From: Pelagibacterales bacterium SAG-MED48 | GTDB taxonomy: Bacteria; Pseudomonadota; Alphaproteobacteria; Pelagibacterales; Pelagibacteraceae | Direction: 5' to 3' | Assembly: GCA_014653375.1 (NCBI GenBank) | Contig: JACWEP010000003.1 | Location: 1 to 64,000, forward strand | Length of the DNA stretch: 64,000 bases | Part shown: positions 61,955-64,000 of the stretch, in pieces | Layout of the letters: each line of letters begins with the position of its first letter | Position numbering within the stretch: position 1 is the stretch's first letter | The notes under the pieces: generated by a model | The model's database searches: none | What the model was told of the DNA's origin: nothing | The model's input: only the letters and a program-made list of their open reading frames with translations | Translations under genes and position numbers: made by a program

Positions 61955-63259
61955 ATGGAAGTGACTAATGATAATGGTTGTAGTTGGGTTAATGATTTAA
62001 TCCCGCGAACAAATATTCAATCACTTCAATCAAATGAAGATTGTGAATGGTTAATAATAGGTGCGGGATATACAGGTTTATCTGCTGCAAGAAAATTAGG
62101 TCAATTATATCCAAACCAAAAAATTATATTAATAGATGCACAATTAGCAGGTGAGGGTGCTAGCAGTAGAAATTCAGGATATCTAGTTGATACCACTCTT
62201 AATGACGGTTTTACCTCAAATAAAGAACTAAATAATTATAAAAAAAAAACTGACATTTATGATTTAGGCATCAATACAGTTAAAAAATTTATAAATGAAT
62301 ATCAAGTTGATTGTGACTGGAACGAGTGTGGAAAATATTTTGCATCTTCAAATCGAGAAGATCAAAAAATTTTAACAAATTTTTCAGATACTCTTTCAAA
62401 ACTAGGATTTGAATATAATTTATTATCAAGTAATGAGTTATTAAAAAGATTAGGCACTAGTTTTTATAATGTAGCACTTCATACTAAAGGTGGAGTTTTA
62501 TTGCATCCTGGAAAATTAGTTAGAGCAATGATCGATGTGTTGCCAAGCAATGTATGTTTGTATGAAAATTCGTCATTGTTAAATTGGAGCAAAAACAAAG
62601 ATATAATTTCCTGTTATTTTAAAAATGCAACAATTAATACCAAGAAAATTATTTTTGCTACAAATGGGTTTTTGAAATTTTTAGGAATTAAATCTAATTA
62701 TAATTTTCCTATTACTTTAACTGCCAGTATGACAAGAGTATTAACTGAAGAAGAATTTCGATCAATTGGTCAACCAAAAGAATGGGGTGTATTACCGGTA
62801 AGACCAATGGGTGCCACAATAAGAATGACAAAAGACAGAAGAATTTTGATTAGAAATACAGCTGAAGTTTACAATCCCTTTAAGATGTCTAAGACAGATT
62901 TGAATAAAAGATCAATTAATCAAAAAATTGGAATTAAAAAAAGATTTCCACAATTACCTAATGATATTATCCAATCTTCCTGGTCTGGAATTGTCTCTAG
63001 AACAAGAAATAGTTCTCAAATATTTGAAAAAATTGATAACAATGTCTTTGTAGCCGGCTGTTATAATGGCTCTGGCATTGGTGTTGGCACTTTATTTGGC
63101 GAACAAATTGCAATTAAAGCAAGCAATGAAAACACTAAAGAAATAGAAGTTATTGAAGCTAGAAACAAACCTACCTGGCTTCCACCACAACCTTTTTTAA
63201 ATCTAGGGGTTAAAACTCGACTAATTTACGAACGCTTTAAAGCAAGATCAGAAATTTGA
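61955..63259 (+). CDS. DAO-family FAD-dependent oxidoreductase next to xsc
   Basis: A 434-residue flavoprotein with EWLIIGAGYTGLSAARKLG, GEGASSRNSGYLVDTT and the C-terminal VFVAGCYNGSGIGVGTLFGE. It could be a taurine dehydrogenase large subunit (TauY-like) making sulfoacetaldehyde for Xsc, given the 39-base spacing from that gene. No TauX small subunit is visible beside it, so a different amine substrate is possible. No clear ribosome-binding site precedes the ATG. Confidence 0.8.
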   Translation: MEVTNDNGCSWVNDLIPRTNIQSLQSNEDCEWLIIGAGYTGLSAARKLGQLYPNQKIILIDAQLAGEGASSRNSGYLVDTTLNDGFTSNKELNNYKKKTDIYDLGINTVKKFINEYQVDCDWNECGKYFASSNREDQKILTNFSDTLSKLGFEYNLLSSNELLKRLGTSFYNVALHTKGGVLLHPGKLVRAMIDVLPSNVCLYENSSLLNWSKNKDIISCYFKNATINTKKIIFATNGFLKFLGIKSNYNFPITLTASMTRVLTEEEFRSIGQPKEWGVLPVRPMGATIRMTKDRRILIRNTAEVYNPFKMSKTDLNKRSINQKIGIKKRFPQLPNDIIQSSWSGIVSRTRNSSQIFEKIDNNVFVAGCYNGSGIGVGTLFGEQIAIKASNENTKEIEVIEARNKPTWLPPQPFLNLGVKTRLIYERFKARSEI

Positions 63260-63323
63260 TTTGGGTTTCTGTTATACTAAAGTTTTTTATGTTAAAATAT
63301 TTTAATAAAAATAGGATTTTAAA

Positions 63324-64000
63324 ATGAAAGTAAAAGCAGCAATTGCATTAGAAAAAGCTAAGCCATTAATTATAGATTATGTAGATCTTGAGGGACCTAA
63401 AAAAGGAGAGGTTCTTGTTGAAATAAAATCTACAGGCGTATGTCACACAGATGCATACACTTTATCTGGCGATGACCCAGAAGGTATTTTCCCATCAATA
63501 TTAGGTCACGAAGGTGCAGGTGTTGTTGTTGAAGTAGGTGAAGGGGTAACCTCTTTAAAAAAAGATGATCATGTTATACCTTTATATACACCTGAATGTC
63601 GTAAATGTAAGTTTTGTCTATCTGGTAAAACAAATTTATGTCAAGCCATTCGTGAAACACAAGGTAAAGGATTAATGCCTGATGGGACTTCAAGATTTTC
63701 GTTTAAAGGAAAAACTTTATTTCATTATATGGGTACCTCAACATTTGCAAATTATACGGTTGTACCAGAAATTGCCTTAGCTAAAATCCGTGATGACGCT
63801 CCCGCAAGTAAAGCTTGTTATATCGGTTGTGGTGTAACAACAGGTATTGGTGCAGTAATAAATACAGCAAAAGTTGAAGAGGGTGCAACCACAGTTGTTT
63901 TTGGTTTAGGTGGAATTGGTCTTAATGTTATTCAAGGATGTAAGTTAGCTAAGGCAAGTGTGATCGTTGGAGTAGATTTAAATCCAGAACGTAAACAGAT
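63324..64000 (+). CDS. frmA: S-(hydroxymethyl)glutathione dehydrogenase / class III alcohol dehydrogenase (cut by window edge)
   Basis: The first 225 residues of a zinc class III alcohol dehydrogenase: [20 protein letters not shown], the catalytic-zinc cysteine in [28 protein letters not shown], the structural-zinc set [17 protein letters not shown] and the Rossmann [14 protein letters not shown]. It oxidises the glutathione-formaldehyde adduct. It runs off the right edge. An ATAGGA ribosome-binding site precedes the ATG. Confidence 0.95.
   Translation, partial: MKVKAAIALEKAKPLIIDYVDLEGPKKGEVLVEIKSTGVCHTDAYTLSGDDPEGIFPSILGHEGAGVVVEVGEGVTSLKKDDHVIPLYTPECRKCKFCLSGKTNLCQAIRETQGKGLMPDGTSRFSFKGKTLFHYMGTSTFANYTVVPEIALAKIRDDAPASKACYIGCGVTTGIGAVINTAKVEEGATTVVFGLGGIGLNVIQGCKLAKASVIVGVDLNPERKQ

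Noticed and set aside
1-64000. CRISPR array, prophage or defence island
   Set aside because: No regularly spaced repeats, phage structural genes, integrase or nuclease/toxin clusters were seen; the content is core metabolism and transport.

Overview
The window is an extremely AT-rich, tightly packed bacterial chromosome segment that reads as a member of the SAR11 clade (Candidatus Pelagibacter or a close relative). The grounds are the gene content: DMSP demethylase DmdA, a dimethylglycine dehydrogenase next to ETF, an aprM-aprB-aprA adenylylsulfate reductase, SuyAB/Xsc sulfonate enzymes, two tandem ammonium transporters, and isocitrate lyase beside a ScfR-type regulator. Intergenic gaps are tiny, stop/start overlaps are frequent, and I saw no rRNA, tRNA, CRISPR array, insertion sequence or prophage.

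Layout. 1-6.5 kb: an unknown gene tail, a DUF4864-like secreted protein, then dimethylglycine dehydrogenase-like protein, EtfB, EtfA and ETF-ubiquinone oxidoreductase; the last is split by an apparent one-base frameshift. 6.5-9.9 kb: DUF2237 and hisI on the minus strand, then folE, acuI and a LysR regulator. 10-13.9 kb: a ferric iron ABC transporter behind two Fur-like boxes. 13.9-21.9 kb: AzlCD, a persulfide dioxygenase-like MBL enzyme, two c-type cytochromes, DUF4396, MATE, a methyltransferase, cytochrome b561, and an ABC-2 exporter. 21.9-26.3 kb: dmdA, aceA, a small gene, and the divergent ScfR-like regulator with paired TTTACAAA motifs. 26.3-30.1 kb: the ybbP-ybbA / tesA arrangement with overlapping start codons. 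30-38.9 kb: TPR, YhiN, SRAP, GFA, a DAO oxidoreductase and a decayed remnant of its duplicate, small membrane proteins, YtoQ, SlyX, a DMT transporter, a heparin-lyase-like secreted protein and RseP. 39-42.3 kb: HU and two amt genes with related leader hairpins. 42.3-52.5 kb: Bcp, rhodanese, DsbA-like, ABA4-like, RecX, CysQ, DUF3553, MnmA, a cystathionine beta-lyase-like enzyme, MFS, a pabB-pabA-pabC operon and HIT. 52.6-64 kb: a sulfur block of aprM-aprB-aprA, an unknown 116-aa protein, a 44-aa membrane peptide, TauE, YeiH, SuyAB, Xsc and a DAO enzyme, ending in a truncated glutathione-dependent formaldehyde dehydrogenase.

How it fits together. Two themes recur. One is C1/folate metabolism: DMG dehydrogenase and DmdA both carry GcvT-type tetrahydrofolate folds, while FolE and PabABC make folate precursors, and GFA and FrmA handle formaldehyde. 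The other is organosulfur use: DmdA and AcuI act on DMSP products, SuyAB and Xsc release sulfite from C3/C2 sulfonates, and AprABM plus two putative exporters dispose of it. The observations most worth a second look are the matched SD-sequestering leaders of the two amt genes, the ETF-QO frameshift, the tandem Fur boxes, the TTTACAAA operator pairs, the DAO remnant, and the two unknown small proteins inside the sulfite block.
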